From a virus: a stretch of DNA of 64,000 nucleotides. The first letter of the stretch is position 1, and every line of letters begins with the position of its first letter. Shown here in pieces: positions 50,009 through 58,927 of the stretch. The stretch lies in the IMG/VR virus record IMGVR_UViG_3300035034_001463, positions 1 through 64,000 of that record; one strand, given 5' to 3'. A model generated the notes under the pieces. It was given only the letters and a program-made list of their open reading frames with translations. It was not told the origin of the DNA and searched no databases. The position numbers were made by a program, and so were the translations under genes.

Positions 50009-50692
50009 ATGGTAGAATATAGAAATAGTAAAATCTTTGGAGATAATTGGGCATGGAGATCCGATGACTCCATGTGTTGGCGATTCTTTAATAAACACAC
50101 ACATTGGATTAATGGATTTGCATATCATTCAGCAAATATTCCAAGAGAAATAGTTGAATTAATTCCAGAAAATAAAAGAAATTGTGTGATACAAGCAGGA
50201 GGAAATGCAGGATTATATCCAAAGATTTACTCTGAATACTTTAAAGAAGTTAATACATTTGAACCAGATGACGAATGGAGAGAATGTCTTCGACTCAATT
50301 GCACAGAACAAAATATCATTTGTAGACCTGTTTGTTTAGGAGATAAAATTTCTAACGTTTCTCTCATTGCGCCGCCAGGAAAGGGTGGAAGAGATAACCT
50401 TGGGGCATTACATATTAATCCTAAAGTAAAAGGTGAAATCCCGGTTATTACAATAGATAGTTTAGAACTTGTACCTGATTTGATTCATCTTGATATAGAG
50501 GGATATGAAGCTATGGCATTAATTGGAGCAACCGAAACTATTAAGAAACATCGACCGATTATAGTTATTGAAACTAATAATTCAGGAGATAAATTTGGAT
50601 GGACCGATAAACGGGTTATTTCTTTAATTGAAACTTTTGGTTATAAGATGATATTTGACTGGCAACATGATAAAGCCTTTGCACCATTATAA
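50009..50692 (+). CDS. FkbM-family methyltransferase
   Basis: 227 aa with FkbM signatures: CVIQAGGNAGLYPKIYSEYF (SAM-binding Gly loop), EVNTFEPDDEWRECLRLNC, PVITIDSLELVPDLIHLDIE followed by GYEAMALIGA, and RPIIVIETNNSG. These class I enzymes O-methylate sugars and polyketides. In a glycan cassette, sugar O-methylation is the natural reading. Its 3' end overlaps the convergent methyltransferase gene by 6 nt. Confidence 0.8.
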   Translation: MVEYRNSKIFGDNWAWRSDDSMCWRFFNKHTHWINGFAYHSANIPREIVELIPENKRNCVIQAGGNAGLYPKIYSEYFKEVNTFEPDDEWRECLRLNCTEQNIICRPVCLGDKISNVSLIAPPGKGGRDNLGALHINPKVKGEIPVITIDSLELVPDLIHLDIEGYEAMALIGATETIKKHRPIIVIETNNSGDKFGWTDKRVISLIETFGYKMIFDWQHDKAFAPL

Positions 50693-51319
50693 CTTATAAA
50701 CCCAATCAGATTCTTTATAATTAGTATTTTTCCAAAATAAAGAATCTAACTCTTTGTTCCAAGTAAAAGTTTTATTATCTTCTAATACAATGTATCGACA
50801 GAAGATTAAATCTCCCCAGCGTCTTTCTTTTTTATTCATAAGTTCTTGTGCAGGAGTAACTTCAAAATAATCAATCTTATAATTATTTAATTCAGCTAAT
50901 TTTTGAAAAAATTCAGGATATGGATGCCAACATGATCCTGCATTTGCGTGGTCTAGATGTTTTTCTGCTTTAGGAACACAATGAACTTGATATGTTCCTT
51001 TTTTAGATAATTGATGGACTGTATACCAAAATGTTTGTTGACTCGTTACATGTTCCGAAGTTCCAATATTAACAATAAGATCATATTTTTCTTTTTTGGT
51101 CTTTTCGATAATTATATCTGGTGCACTAAACTCTCTTAAATCAACAGGAATAGCACCGTCTTGTGCATTGATGTCTATTGAAACATAACTAGAAGCACCA
51201 TTATAAAGATATTCATCTTTATAAAGACCTTTCTTAGACCTTTTATTACCAAATTCAAGGATATCTAAACCCTTAAATTCCGGAAAGTGTTTTGACTCCT
51301 GAACCGGTATTGTTATCAT
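50687..51319 (-). CDS. Class I SAM-dependent methyltransferase-like protein
   Basis: 210 aa from ATG 51319 (MITIPVQESKHFPEF), preceded by GGAG at a 5-nt spacing and just after the upstream stop; the frame could extend only to a TTG at 51337 inside that gene. LDILEFGNKRSKKG (motif I-like), YVSIDINAQDGAIPVDLREF (motif II), YDLIVNIGTSEHV (motif III/post), then PKAEKHLDHANAGSCWHPYP. It looks like a Rossmann methyltransferase of unknown target. It is co-directional with the minus-strand glycosyltransferase. Confidence 0.6.
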   Translation of the reverse strand: MITIPVQESKHFPEFKGLDILEFGNKRSKKGLYKDEYLYNGASSYVSIDINAQDGAIPVDLREFSAPDIIIEKTKKEKYDLIVNIGTSEHVTSQQTFWYTVHQLSKKGTYQVHCVPKAEKHLDHANAGSCWHPYPEFFQKLAELNNYKIDYFEVTPAQELMNKKERRWGDLIFCRYIVLEDNKTFTWNKELDSLFWKNTNYKESDWVYKL

Positions 51320-51320
51320 T

Positions 51321-52037
51321 TTATCTCCATTTTTCAACGTGTTCTATAAATCGAGCATTTTCTATTTTCTTTATGCCCTTACCAGTTAATGCAAATCCAT
51401 AATTCTTTTTAGAATAATTACAATAACTTAGATTAATCTTTTGTACGTCATATTTGGTTGCACAATTAATAAAAATATTTTGGTCCATAGTAGGATGAAA
51501 TATTTTCTCATTTATATTATGTTCAAGCAATTCCCCCCATTCTTTTAACAAACGACTGTTGTTTCGAAATGCAGTCAAACTTACAACTTGGTTTCCTTTT
51601 ACATCAAGACATCCTTGATCTGTATCGTTACAAATTTCATTAGTATAATCAAACATCTTGTTTATAGCAACAGTATCAACATCGTATATCATTAATAATT
51701 GATTACTATTCCATATACGGCTAATCTCTATAAATCTCCAGCAACGATACCATGTTGCTTTGATTGCTAAATTTTTATCAGAGCAATCTAATAACCATTT
51801 TACATCTTTGTATTTTTCTATTATTTCGTTTATGTAATTTTGATCAGTGTAACTAACCGTGTATTCACAAGGCAGTAACTCTAATAATTCTAGGTCTTCT
51901 TCTTTAGGATCCATAATGTGATAAAGGATATCCATCTCTGGATTAAAATGTTTAAAACTTTTGACAAAACTAATTCCAAACATTTTAAAAAATGTTGAAT
52001 CTGATCCTGCATAAATTAAGGGTTTATTATTCATCAT
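51321..52037 (-). CDS. Glycosyltransferase, DxD type
   Basis: 238 aa. GT-A-like layout: N-terminal KPLIYAGSDSTFFKMFGISF, the metal site QLLMIYDVDTVAINKMF, and FHPTMDQNIFINCAT. The ATG lies 3 nt (or a second ATG 6 nt) after a late octamer, so its late mRNA would be leaderless; no ribosome binding site exists. Divergent from the glycosyltransferase at 52095. Likely sugar transfer to host or virion glycans. Confidence 0.6.
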   Translation of the reverse strand: MMNNKPLIYAGSDSTFFKMFGISFVKSFKHFNPEMDILYHIMDPKEEDLELLELLPCEYTVSYTDQNYINEIIEKYKDVKWLLDCSDKNLAIKATWYRCWRFIEISRIWNSNQLLMIYDVDTVAINKMFDYTNEICNDTDQGCLDVKGNQVVSLTAFRNNSRLLKEWGELLEHNINEKIFHPTMDQNIFINCATKYDVQKINLSYCNYSKKNYGFALTGKGIKKIENARFIEHVEKWR

Positions 52038-52040
52038 ATA

Positions 52041-52048
52041 TATTTATC
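52041..52048 (-). promoter_or_regulatory. Late promoter GATAAATA (minus strand)
   Basis: Late octamer reading leftwards, 3 nt before ATG 52037 of the minus-strand glycosyltransferase. Pairs with a plus-strand octamer at 52064 to form a compact divergent late promoter region. Confidence 0.6.
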
Positions 52049-52063
52049 AGTTTAAAGTGCATA

Positions 52064-52071
52064 TATAAATA
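52064..52071 (+). promoter_or_regulatory. Late promoter TATAAATA
   Basis: Perfect late octamer, 23 nt before ATG 52095. Upstream of a run of overlapping glycan genes reaching 56212. Confidence 0.7.
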
Positions 52072-52094
52072 CCTATACTAACTGAAAGAGTATT

Positions 52095-52784
52095 ATGAAA
52101 AACAAAGTGTATATTGGATATGATCCGAGAGAAGACATTGCATACCAAGTATGTAAATGGAGCATCGAGTCCCGAAATTCAAATATAGAAGTTATACCTC
52201 TAAAACAAACAGAACTTAGAAATTATGGAATTTATTCAAGAGAAATAGATCCGCTTGCATCAACTGAATTTACCTTTACTAGATTTTTAATAGCTGAATT
52301 AAACAAATTCGATGGATGGGCTTTATTTTGTGATTGTGATATTATTTTTAGAGATGATATACAGAATTTATTTAATTTAGCAGATGAAAAATATGCAGTG
52401 ATGTGTGCAAAACATGATTATAATCCAACAGACGGAATAAAAATGGATAATCAAGTGCAAACACAATATCCTCGTAAAAATTGGAGTTCGGTTATGTTAG
52501 TTAATTGTGGTCATCCTTCAAATAAAATCTTAACAAAAGAATTAGTAAATGATCCAAAAACAACCGGCGCGTTTCTTCATAGGTTTAGTTGGTTGAAAGA
52601 TAGTGAAATTGGAGAATTTAGTCATGAGTGGAACTGGTTAGTTGATTGGTATGTTCCTGGTAAAGATGGATATCCAAGAGGTCTGCATTATACTTCGGGA
52701 GGTCCTTGGTTTGAAAACTATCGTTTTTGTGAATTAAATCATGTATGGAAAAGTGAATTATCTAGCATGATGAGAGGATATTAG
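52095..52784 (+). CDS. Glycosyltransferase, GT8-like
   Basis: 229 aa: KVYIGYDPREDIAYQVCKWS at the start (GT8-like), IDPLASTEFTFTRFLIAEL, then ALFCDCDIIFRDDI with D-C-D metal motif, and NWSSVMLVNCGHPSNKIL. The family transfers sugars from NDP donors to glycans or lipids. It is the first gene after the TATAAATA promoter and is followed by three KpsS-like proteins and one more glycosyltransferase. Confidence 0.65.
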   Translation: MKNKVYIGYDPREDIAYQVCKWSIESRNSNIEVIPLKQTELRNYGIYSREIDPLASTEFTFTRFLIAELNKFDGWALFCDCDIIFRDDIQNLFNLADEKYAVMCAKHDYNPTDGIKMDNQVQTQYPRKNWSSVMLVNCGHPSNKILTKELVNDPKTTGAFLHRFSWLKDSEIGEFSHEWNWLVDWYVPGKDGYPRGLHYTSGGPWFENYRFCELNHVWKSELSSMMRGY

Positions 52785-52794
52785 GTTTATAAAA

Positions 52795-53601
52795 ATGATT
52801 GAAACAAAGATGTTAGGTGTTGATAACACTGATATGATAGTAAATGATTGGTTAGTTGGATCACATGGTATCTTTATTGACCCCGAAAAGAGAAATGAAT
52901 ATCCATTAGAATTACCAATTGCATTTCGTTCACTTACACGAAGAAAATTAATAAGAAAATTATGGAATGAAGGTAGGGATTTTTATTATATTGATACTGG
53001 TTATATTGGTAATTTAGGAAAGAGAAAAGAATTTCATAGGGTTGTCAAAAATAACGTGCAACACTTAAAAGGAATAATAGAGGTTCCAAGTGATCGATAC
53101 GATGCACTATGCGAATGGAAATCCTATATGAAATATAAAGGAAAACAAAAAGCCGGTGATTCTATATTAATAGTCACTCCGTCAGACAAACCTTGTAAAT
53201 TTTATAATATTGATAGAACAGAATGGTTAGAAGATACCATTCAAACTATTAAACAATATACAGACAGAAAGATAATAATAAGAGATAAACCATTAAGAAG
53301 AGAACGCATAGGAGAAAATTCGTTATATCATCAATTACAAAGAGATAGTGTTCATGCTCTTGTTACATATAATTCCATTGCAGCAATAGAAGCTATACAT
53401 GCAGGGGTTTCAGCCTTTACGTTAGCACCAAATACTGCACAATTTTTTGCTTCTCAAGATCTTTCTATTATAGAAACTCCTTATTATCCACCAGAAGAAG
53501 AAGTAGTTAAATTCTTAAAATATCTATCATACTGTCAATATACTCCAAATGAATTAAGAGATGGAACAGCGTGGGCAATACAAAAGGAATTTAATTTATG
53601 A
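52795..53601 (+). CDS. KpsS/capsule-synthesis-like glycan protein, copy 1
   Basis: 268 aa. C-terminal half contains RKIIIRDKPLRRERIGENSL and VHALVTYNSIAAIEAIHAGV, then a Y-P-P-x-E-E end, a GT-B-like pattern as in capsule polysaccharide export or Kdo transferases (KpsS/KpsC-type). The TYNS-x-x-AIEAI motif also occurs in the next gene (TYNSSPGVAAAIEGVPVIVL), and a related NQSSNPATQAVLDGIPVFV occurs at 55379, so three diverged copies lie in the same cassette. The substrate is unknown. Confidence 0.5.
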   Translation: MIETKMLGVDNTDMIVNDWLVGSHGIFIDPEKRNEYPLELPIAFRSLTRRKLIRKLWNEGRDFYYIDTGYIGNLGKRKEFHRVVKNNVQHLKGIIEVPSDRYDALCEWKSYMKYKGKQKAGDSILIVTPSDKPCKFYNIDRTEWLEDTIQTIKQYTDRKIIIRDKPLRRERIGENSLYHQLQRDSVHALVTYNSIAAIEAIHAGVSAFTLAPNTAQFFASQDLSIIETPYYPPEEEVVKFLKYLSYCQYTPNELRDGTAWAIQKEFNL

Positions 53602-54557
53602 TAAAAGTAGCAGCATATTTAAAAGGTATTCCACCTAGAAATACTAATCCGGAAAAACCTGCATTATTACGAAATTTTATAGAGGGCGTTAATAAAACAG
53701 GAGATTCCGGAATGTTAATAGATGACAATAATATACAAGAATCGGATGTAGCATTAATACAAGGATTTGTCCACGAGAATAGTAAACAATCTCCTCATTT
53801 AATACTTAGAAAACAAATAATTGATACACAGGCTGCATTAGGTAGGAGATCTATCATAGCTGATAGTAATTTATTTTTATACGCAGATCCTGGAAATACC
53901 AAGACTTATTTAAGATATTCTTTTGATGGAGTATTTCCTAACACAGGCGAATATTGTAATGATGATCCAGATCCCGATCGTTGGCTTAAAATACAAAAGG
54001 ATCTTCGTATTAATTTAAAACCATGGAGAATGAAGCATGGTAGGTATATATTGATATGTTGTCAGAGAGATGGAGGTTGGAGTATGGGAGGACAGAGTCT
54101 TATTCCTTGGCTAGTTCAAACTATAACACAGCTTCGTAGATTTTCTCATTTACCAATACGAGTAAGATTTCATCCGGGTGACAAAGGGAATAAAGAACAC
54201 ATTAAAAAGATGTTAAGTATGCGAATGCCCAATATTTCCTATAGTTCGTCTAAAGTTAGTCTATTAGATGATTTTCGAAAAGCTCATGCAGTAGTAACCT
54301 ATAACTCTTCACCAGGGGTTGCAGCAGCAATTGAAGGTGTTCCTGTTATAGTATTAGATCCAGAAAGATCACAAGCAGCCGGTGTTTCTCATCATTCATT
54401 GAAAGATATTTCTAATTTAAGAGAATTTGATAGAGAAAAATGGATACAAAAGATAGCACAAATGCACTGGACTCTTGAAGAATTAAAATCAGGAGAAGCT
54501 TGGTCTCATATGAGAAAATGGGTTAATATAGAGGAAGAAAATAATGAAAAAAATTGA
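53598..54557 (+). CDS. KpsS/capsule-synthesis-like glycan protein, copy 2
   Basis: 319 aa. GT-B-like C-terminus: HGRYILICCQRDGGWSMGGQ, then LPIRVRFHPGDKGNKEHI, HAVVTYNSSPGVAAAIEGVP and VIVLDPERSQAAGVSHHSLK. It shares this layout with the 268-aa and 277-aa genes around it. The start overlaps the upstream stop (4 nt), and 14 nt overlap with the next glycosyltransferase. Probably a polysaccharide transferase or related enzyme. Confidence 0.5.
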   Translation: MIKVAAYLKGIPPRNTNPEKPALLRNFIEGVNKTGDSGMLIDDNNIQESDVALIQGFVHENSKQSPHLILRKQIIDTQAALGRRSIIADSNLFLYADPGNTKTYLRYSFDGVFPNTGEYCNDDPDPDRWLKIQKDLRINLKPWRMKHGRYILICCQRDGGWSMGGQSLIPWLVQTITQLRRFSHLPIRVRFHPGDKGNKEHIKKMLSMRMPNISYSSSKVSLLDDFRKAHAVVTYNSSPGVAAAIEGVPVIVLDPERSQAAGVSHHSLKDISNLREFDREKWIQKIAQMHWTLEELKSGEAWSHMRKWVNIEEENNEKN

Positions 54558-55389
54558 AGTTGTTACCACTTTTCATAAAGAAGGTCTTGATGTATATGGA
54601 CAACGTTTTTTAGATAGTTTTGCAAAAAATGTTGATTTGAGTATTAGACTAACTGTTTATGCAGAGGATTGTTCTCCGGTTAATCCTAACCCAGAACAAA
54701 TAACAATATTAGATGCAAAAGAAAACTTACCAAAACTTAACCAATTTAAGGAAAAATGGAAGAATGAACCAAAAGCAAATGGACAATGTCCCCACCCCGA
54801 AAAAAGACCAAGAGATTACCACAAAGAATTTAAATGGCATGCAATTCGCTTTGCAAACAAAACCTATGCCGTCTTCGAAGCGGCGCGCAAAACCGAAGCG
54901 GATTGGCTTGTGTGGTTGGACGCAGACACCTACGTCCACAGCCCCATCTCAGGGGAGCAATTCGAGGAATTGCTCCCAGAAGGAAAATGGATCACATATG
55001 TCGGACGAGGTAAAGGAAGTCAGACCTGGCCGGAATGTGGATTCTACGGTCTCAATTTACGACACGAATCAGCCCAATCGTTTCTCCAAGAATTTGAAAG
55101 ATACTACGAGGAAGCAGAAACCGGAATCTTCACACTTGATGAATGGCACGACTCCTTCATCTTTGGGCACATATTGGATAAAATGAGATCTAATCATCCA
55201 GGATATTTTGATTATTCTGAAGACTTATATCTTAATACAGCCAAGACAGGGGGCGGCGGCCATCCATTTATTAATTGTGTATTAGGAACATGGTTTGATC
55301 ATATGAAAGGTGGCCGAAAAAACCAAGGACACTCTTTAAAGAAAGATTTAATGGTTAATCGAAAAGAGTCATACTGGAATGAAATTTAG
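54544..55389 (+). CDS. Glycosyltransferase, compositionally mosaic gene
   Basis: 281 aa. GT-A features: IEVVTTFHKEGLDVYGQRFL, ARKTEADWLVWLDADTYVHS with D-A-D, YGLNLRHESAQSFLQEFERY, then DEWHDSFIFGHIL and HMKGG near the end. The middle, about 54780-55160, is GC-rich (54841-54960 is about 56% G+C by my count) while both ends look like the rest of the genome. This suggests a recombined block from a GC-richer donor. It overlaps the gene before (14 nt) and after (11 nt). Confidence 0.65.
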   Translation: MKKIEVVTTFHKEGLDVYGQRFLDSFAKNVDLSIRLTVYAEDCSPVNPNPEQITILDAKENLPKLNQFKEKWKNEPKANGQCPHPEKRPRDYHKEFKWHAIRFANKTYAVFEAARKTEADWLVWLDADTYVHSPISGEQFEELLPEGKWITYVGRGKGSQTWPECGFYGLNLRHESAQSFLQEFERYYEEAETGIFTLDEWHDSFIFGHILDKMRSNHPGYFDYSEDLYLNTAKTGGGGHPFINCVLGTWFDHMKGGRKNQGHSLKKDLMVNRKESYWNEI

Positions 55390-56212
55390 TTTATGGACAA
55401 ATTATGGTGCTCGCAATTCAGTTCCTGTGTTTGCAGCCTTTGCAGAAAGCCTGCAGAAAGCAGGTCATGAAGTTGTTTATAATGAAAAAGGCGCTGACAA
55501 AGATGTCATTTGGAGCGTTTTATGGAGAGGTAAAATGTCTCGCAACAAAGAGATTTTTACCCCCAATACTATTGTACTAGAAGTGGGCGGCCTAAAACGC
55601 AATAAAACATGGAAGGTTGCGATCGGTGGCATCAACCGACAAGCCTATTTTGGTCCAATGGAGAATAACTCTGATCGAGCAGAAAAATTGGGATTATCTC
55701 TTAAACCATGGAATCCCAATCCAACCGGCCCAATAATAGTTTGTTGTCAAAATCCTTTTTCAAAACAGATGGAACATCAATCTAGTCCAAGTGATTGGGT
55801 AAGAGAAACTATATTAGGAATAAGAGAGAAAACCGACCGGCAAATTATATTACGACCACATCCAAGATACAGATTACCACCAATTGAAAGAGGTCTTTGT
55901 TCAAAAGTGATACAACAGGTTCCTATACATATACCCGGAACATATGACGACTTTGATTTTGCTCCCATTGACGCATGGGCAGTTGTTAATCAATCATCAA
56001 ATCCTGCTACACAAGCAGTATTGGACGGAATACCTGTTTTTGTTAAACACGACAGCCTTGCCTATGATGTAGGAAATCATGATTATACTACTTTAGAAAA
56101 TCCTCTTATGCCGGATAGAACACAATGGTTAAATGACATAGCATATACTGAATGGACAATAGAAGAAATAAAAGATGGGTTGCCGCTTACTCGCTTGACT
56201 TCTCGTCTATAA
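55379..56212 (+). CDS. KpsS/capsule-synthesis-like glycan protein, copy 3
   Basis: 277 aa, third member of the tandem family: MKFSLWTNYGARNSVPVFAA, then PTGPIIVCCQNPFSKQMEHQ (compare ILICCQRDGG in copy 2), IILRPHPRYRLPPIERGL and WAVVNQSSNPATQAVLDGIP. The RPHPR plus Pro-rich loop is a usual sign of GT-B-like transferases. Parts of the 5' half look GC-richer than the background, in continuation of the previous gene. It ends the cassette; the next genes belong to the uvsW region. Confidence 0.5.
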   Translation: MKFSLWTNYGARNSVPVFAAFAESLQKAGHEVVYNEKGADKDVIWSVLWRGKMSRNKEIFTPNTIVLEVGGLKRNKTWKVAIGGINRQAYFGPMENNSDRAEKLGLSLKPWNPNPTGPIIVCCQNPFSKQMEHQSSPSDWVRETILGIREKTDRQIILRPHPRYRLPPIERGLCSKVIQQVPIHIPGTYDDFDFAPIDAWAVVNQSSNPATQAVLDGIPVFVKHDSLAYDVGNHDYTTLENPLMPDRTQWLNDIAYTEWTIEEIKDGLPLTRLTSRL

Positions 56213-56223
56213 TAAGCTATAAT
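56195..56223 (+). promoter_or_regulatory. Sigma70-type promoter of the uvsW region
   Basis: -35 TTGACT (56195-56200), 17-bp spacer, consensus -10 TATAAT (56218-56223), located at the end of the glycan cassette. Transcription would begin near 56230. ATG 56262, with an AGAGGG site, is then a natural start. Confidence 0.7.
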
Positions 56224-56261
56224 AAATCATGAGACAACGCACAAATCCTAGAGGGTATGAC

Positions 56262-57479
56262 ATGATTGCTTATGATAACATCGAGTCTATGATAAATCAT
56301 TTAACAATAAAAAAACTTAGTAATGAAGAAGATCAAAGTTTCTTAAACTCTGTTTCTCAACAGATACTTCGAAAAGGTTTATCGTTAACAGATAAACAGT
56401 ATCTTCTTTTAAAAGAAATGTTACTAAAATACAAAGACCTTCTTGAAACAAACGGGTATAACTTTGATTTAGCTATTAATACATTGTCATTGGGATTACG
56501 AAGAGTTAATCGTGAGAGAAAGATAGAGTTGATAACCGAAAACGATAAAAATTTAATTTCAGTTAGATTTTTGTTTAATCGTCGATTGATTAATACTATC
56601 AAAGAATTAAGATCTTTAAAAGGTCATTATTATGAAAAAGAAAACAAGACCCATAAATTTCCTGCCACTTTAGAAAATGTTTACAAAATTATAAATTCAC
56701 TACAAGATAAGAATTTTGAAATTGACGAGAAAATATTAGAATTGTATGAAATAGCTAAAAATTATGAAATGAATCCTCATGATTATCTTCCGTGTATAAT
56801 TGATTATAAATTGAAGAATTTTTCAAAACCGGCATCAGAATATCTTTATAAGAAATTTGGCAATCCAACTGTTGATAATCTTATTTTCTATAAAGATATA
56901 TCTCTAATGTTCAGCATTCAATATATAGAAAGAAAAGCTCTTTTAGAATCTGCTAAGAAATTTAGTAATATTGCCGTTTCTCTGGCAACGAGAGAAAACC
57001 AAGTTATCCAAGCAGCACCAGATCAATTTAAATTAAGAGAAATCATTAACGGTCTCATGGAATTGAACAGATTTCCTATTCTAATTTTGTTAGATCAAAA
57101 CAAAGCATTTTCACAGTTAAAAGAATCAATAGGTGAATTGCCGGAAGAAATATCCAAAGATAGTATTTCTGTGATGTATCGAATGGATAATAAAGGCATA
57201 GGTAAAAATTATAATCAATATGTTAAAGAAAATGGATTAAACAATCAGGTTGACAAATCGACTAAAGTAGTTTATATTATAAAGACTAAATTGCCTAAGA
57301 CTTTATTAAAAGCTGACTGGCATCCAGAGTCAATTATATTGATCAATAGTAGTCATTGTTCGTCAAAAATTAATGGGTTTTTAAATAACGTTGATTTGAA
57401 AATTCATTATGATAACGAAATGACTAGCTGGAGAAGAATAAAAGCGGAGAAACTAACAAGAGACAATGCCTACATGTAA
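56262..57479 (+). CDS. Conserved protein upstream of UvsW
   Basis: 405 aa from ATG 56262 (MIAYDNIESMINHLTIKKLS), which has AGAGGG 6 nt upstream. A longer frame reaches ATG 56229, but the promoter -10 ends 5 nt before that, so the longer form would need a leaderless mRNA. Residues about 90-170 read SVRFLFNRRLINTIKELRSL and then K-T-H-K-F-P-A-T, weakly reminiscent of HARP/SMARCAL-type domains found next to helicases. Pattern similarity is weak and I do not know its function. It overlaps uvsW by 14 nt, suggesting a helicase partner. Confidence 0.5.
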   Translation: MIAYDNIESMINHLTIKKLSNEEDQSFLNSVSQQILRKGLSLTDKQYLLLKEMLLKYKDLLETNGYNFDLAINTLSLGLRRVNRERKIELITENDKNLISVRFLFNRRLINTIKELRSLKGHYYEKENKTHKFPATLENVYKIINSLQDKNFEIDEKILELYEIAKNYEMNPHDYLPCIIDYKLKNFSKPASEYLYKKFGNPTVDNLIFYKDISLMFSIQYIERKALLESAKKFSNIAVSLATRENQVIQAAPDQFKLREIINGLMELNRFPILILLDQNKAFSQLKESIGELPEEISKDSISVMYRMDNKGIGKNYNQYVKENGLNNQVDKSTKVVYIIKTKLPKTLLKADWHPESIILINSSHCSSKINGFLNNVDLKIHYDNEMTSWRRIKAEKLTRDNAYM

Positions 57480-58926
57480 AATAATAATTTATGATGAAGT
57501 TAATATTAAGATAGATGGATTACCGCCAAGTGTAAGAAGGAAACTTTCAAGTTCGATGAAATTTGAAATTCCTCATGCAAGATATTCTGAAAAATATAAA
57601 TTAGGAAGATGGGACGGTACTAAAGGTTATTTTGGTATAGGTGGAAATGGATACTTAAATCATTTAGATAGACTTTTACCAATCTTAAAAAAAGAAGGTT
57701 ACGAAGTATCGGAAATTGATGATCGTCGACAGACTATTGACATAGGATTAACAACAATAGACGAAAACTTCTGGGAAGGATCTTTTTGGCCAGAAGGACA
57801 CGAAAAGGCCGGCGAACCAATTGAATTAAGAGATTACCAAGTAACTGCAATAAATGACTTTTTAAAGAATCCCCAATCATTACAGCAGATTGCCACTGGC
57901 GCTGGCAAAACAATTATGACGGCTACTTTATCAAAGATAGTAGAACCGTTGGGGCGATCATTAATTATTGTCCCAAATAAAAGCCTAGTTACACAAACTG
58001 AAAAAGATTATATAAACGTTGGATTAGACGTTGGAGTTTATTTTGGTGATCGAAAAGATCTAAATAAAACTCACACAGTTTGCACATGGCAAAGTCTCAA
58101 CATATTAGACAAAAAAAGTAAAAAAGGTGATACAACTTTACTCACCTTGGCAGAATTTCTTGACGGAGTACAAACCGTTATAGTTGACGAAGTTCACATG
58201 GCTAAAGCCGAAGTGTTAACTAAATTATTAACTGAAAATTTAAAGAATGCTCCTGTAAGATGGGGATTAACAGGGACGGTTCCTAAAGAAGAATATGAAT
58301 TTATAGGCATACTTGCCGCAATTGGACCAGTTGTCGGAAACATATATGCGCACGAGTTACAAGATAAAGGCGTTTTATCAAACCTACAAGTTAATGTCAC
58401 ACAATTAATAGATGTTAAAGAATTTGAGGGTTATCAAGAAGAATTAAAATATCTAGTAACAAATAAACAACGAGTAGAATATTTAGGAAAATTATTCACA
58501 AACATAAGCAAAACAGGCAACTCATTAATCCTAGTTGATAGGATAGCAACAGGCAAAGAATTAGAGGCAATTATACCTGATTCGATTTTTATTAACGGTG
58601 CAGTTAAAATTAAAGATCGACAAGAAGAATATGATGGCGTAAACACGTCCGATCATAAAGTGATTATCGCTACATATGGAGTTGCTGCTGTTGGAATTAA
58701 CATTCCTCGTATTTTTAATTTAATACTAGTCGAACCTGGCAAATCCTTTGTGAGAGTAATACAATCTATCGGACGTGGAATTCGTAAAGCAAAAGATAAG
58801 GATTTTGTACAGATATGGGATATAACATCAACATGCAAATTTGCCAAAAGGCATTTGCGAGAAAGAAAGAAATACTACAAAGAAGCCAAATATCCTTTCT
58901 CAATAGAGAAGATAGATTGGAATTAA
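57466..58926 (+). CDS. uvsW: UvsW-like SF2 DNA helicase
   Basis: 486 aa, close to T4 UvsW (503). N-terminal region with GRWDGTKGYFGIGGNG, then helicase motifs: Q/I ELRDYQVTAINDFL and QQIATGAGKTIMTA (Walker A near 145), Ia LIIVPNKSLV, II VIVDEVHMAKA (DEVH near 240), III WGLTGTVPK, V VIIATYGVAAVGINIPR, VI QSIGRGIRKA. UvsW unwinds branched DNA and R-loops and helps switch from origin-dependent to recombination-dependent replication. It starts within the end of the preceding gene. Confidence 0.9.
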   Translation: MPTCKIIIYDEVNIKIDGLPPSVRRKLSSSMKFEIPHARYSEKYKLGRWDGTKGYFGIGGNGYLNHLDRLLPILKKEGYEVSEIDDRRQTIDIGLTTIDENFWEGSFWPEGHEKAGEPIELRDYQVTAINDFLKNPQSLQQIATGAGKTIMTATLSKIVEPLGRSLIIVPNKSLVTQTEKDYINVGLDVGVYFGDRKDLNKTHTVCTWQSLNILDKKSKKGDTTLLTLAEFLDGVQTVIVDEVHMAKAEVLTKLLTENLKNAPVRWGLTGTVPKEEYEFIGILAAIGPVVGNIYAHELQDKGVLSNLQVNVTQLIDVKEFEGYQEELKYLVTNKQRVEYLGKLFTNISKTGNSLILVDRIATGKELEAIIPDSIFINGAVKIKDRQEEYDGVNTSDHKVIIATYGVAAVGINIPRIFNLILVEPGKSFVRVIQSIGRGIRKAKDKDFVQIWDITSTCKFAKRHLRERKKYYKEAKYPFSIEKIDWN

Positions 58927-58927
58927 T

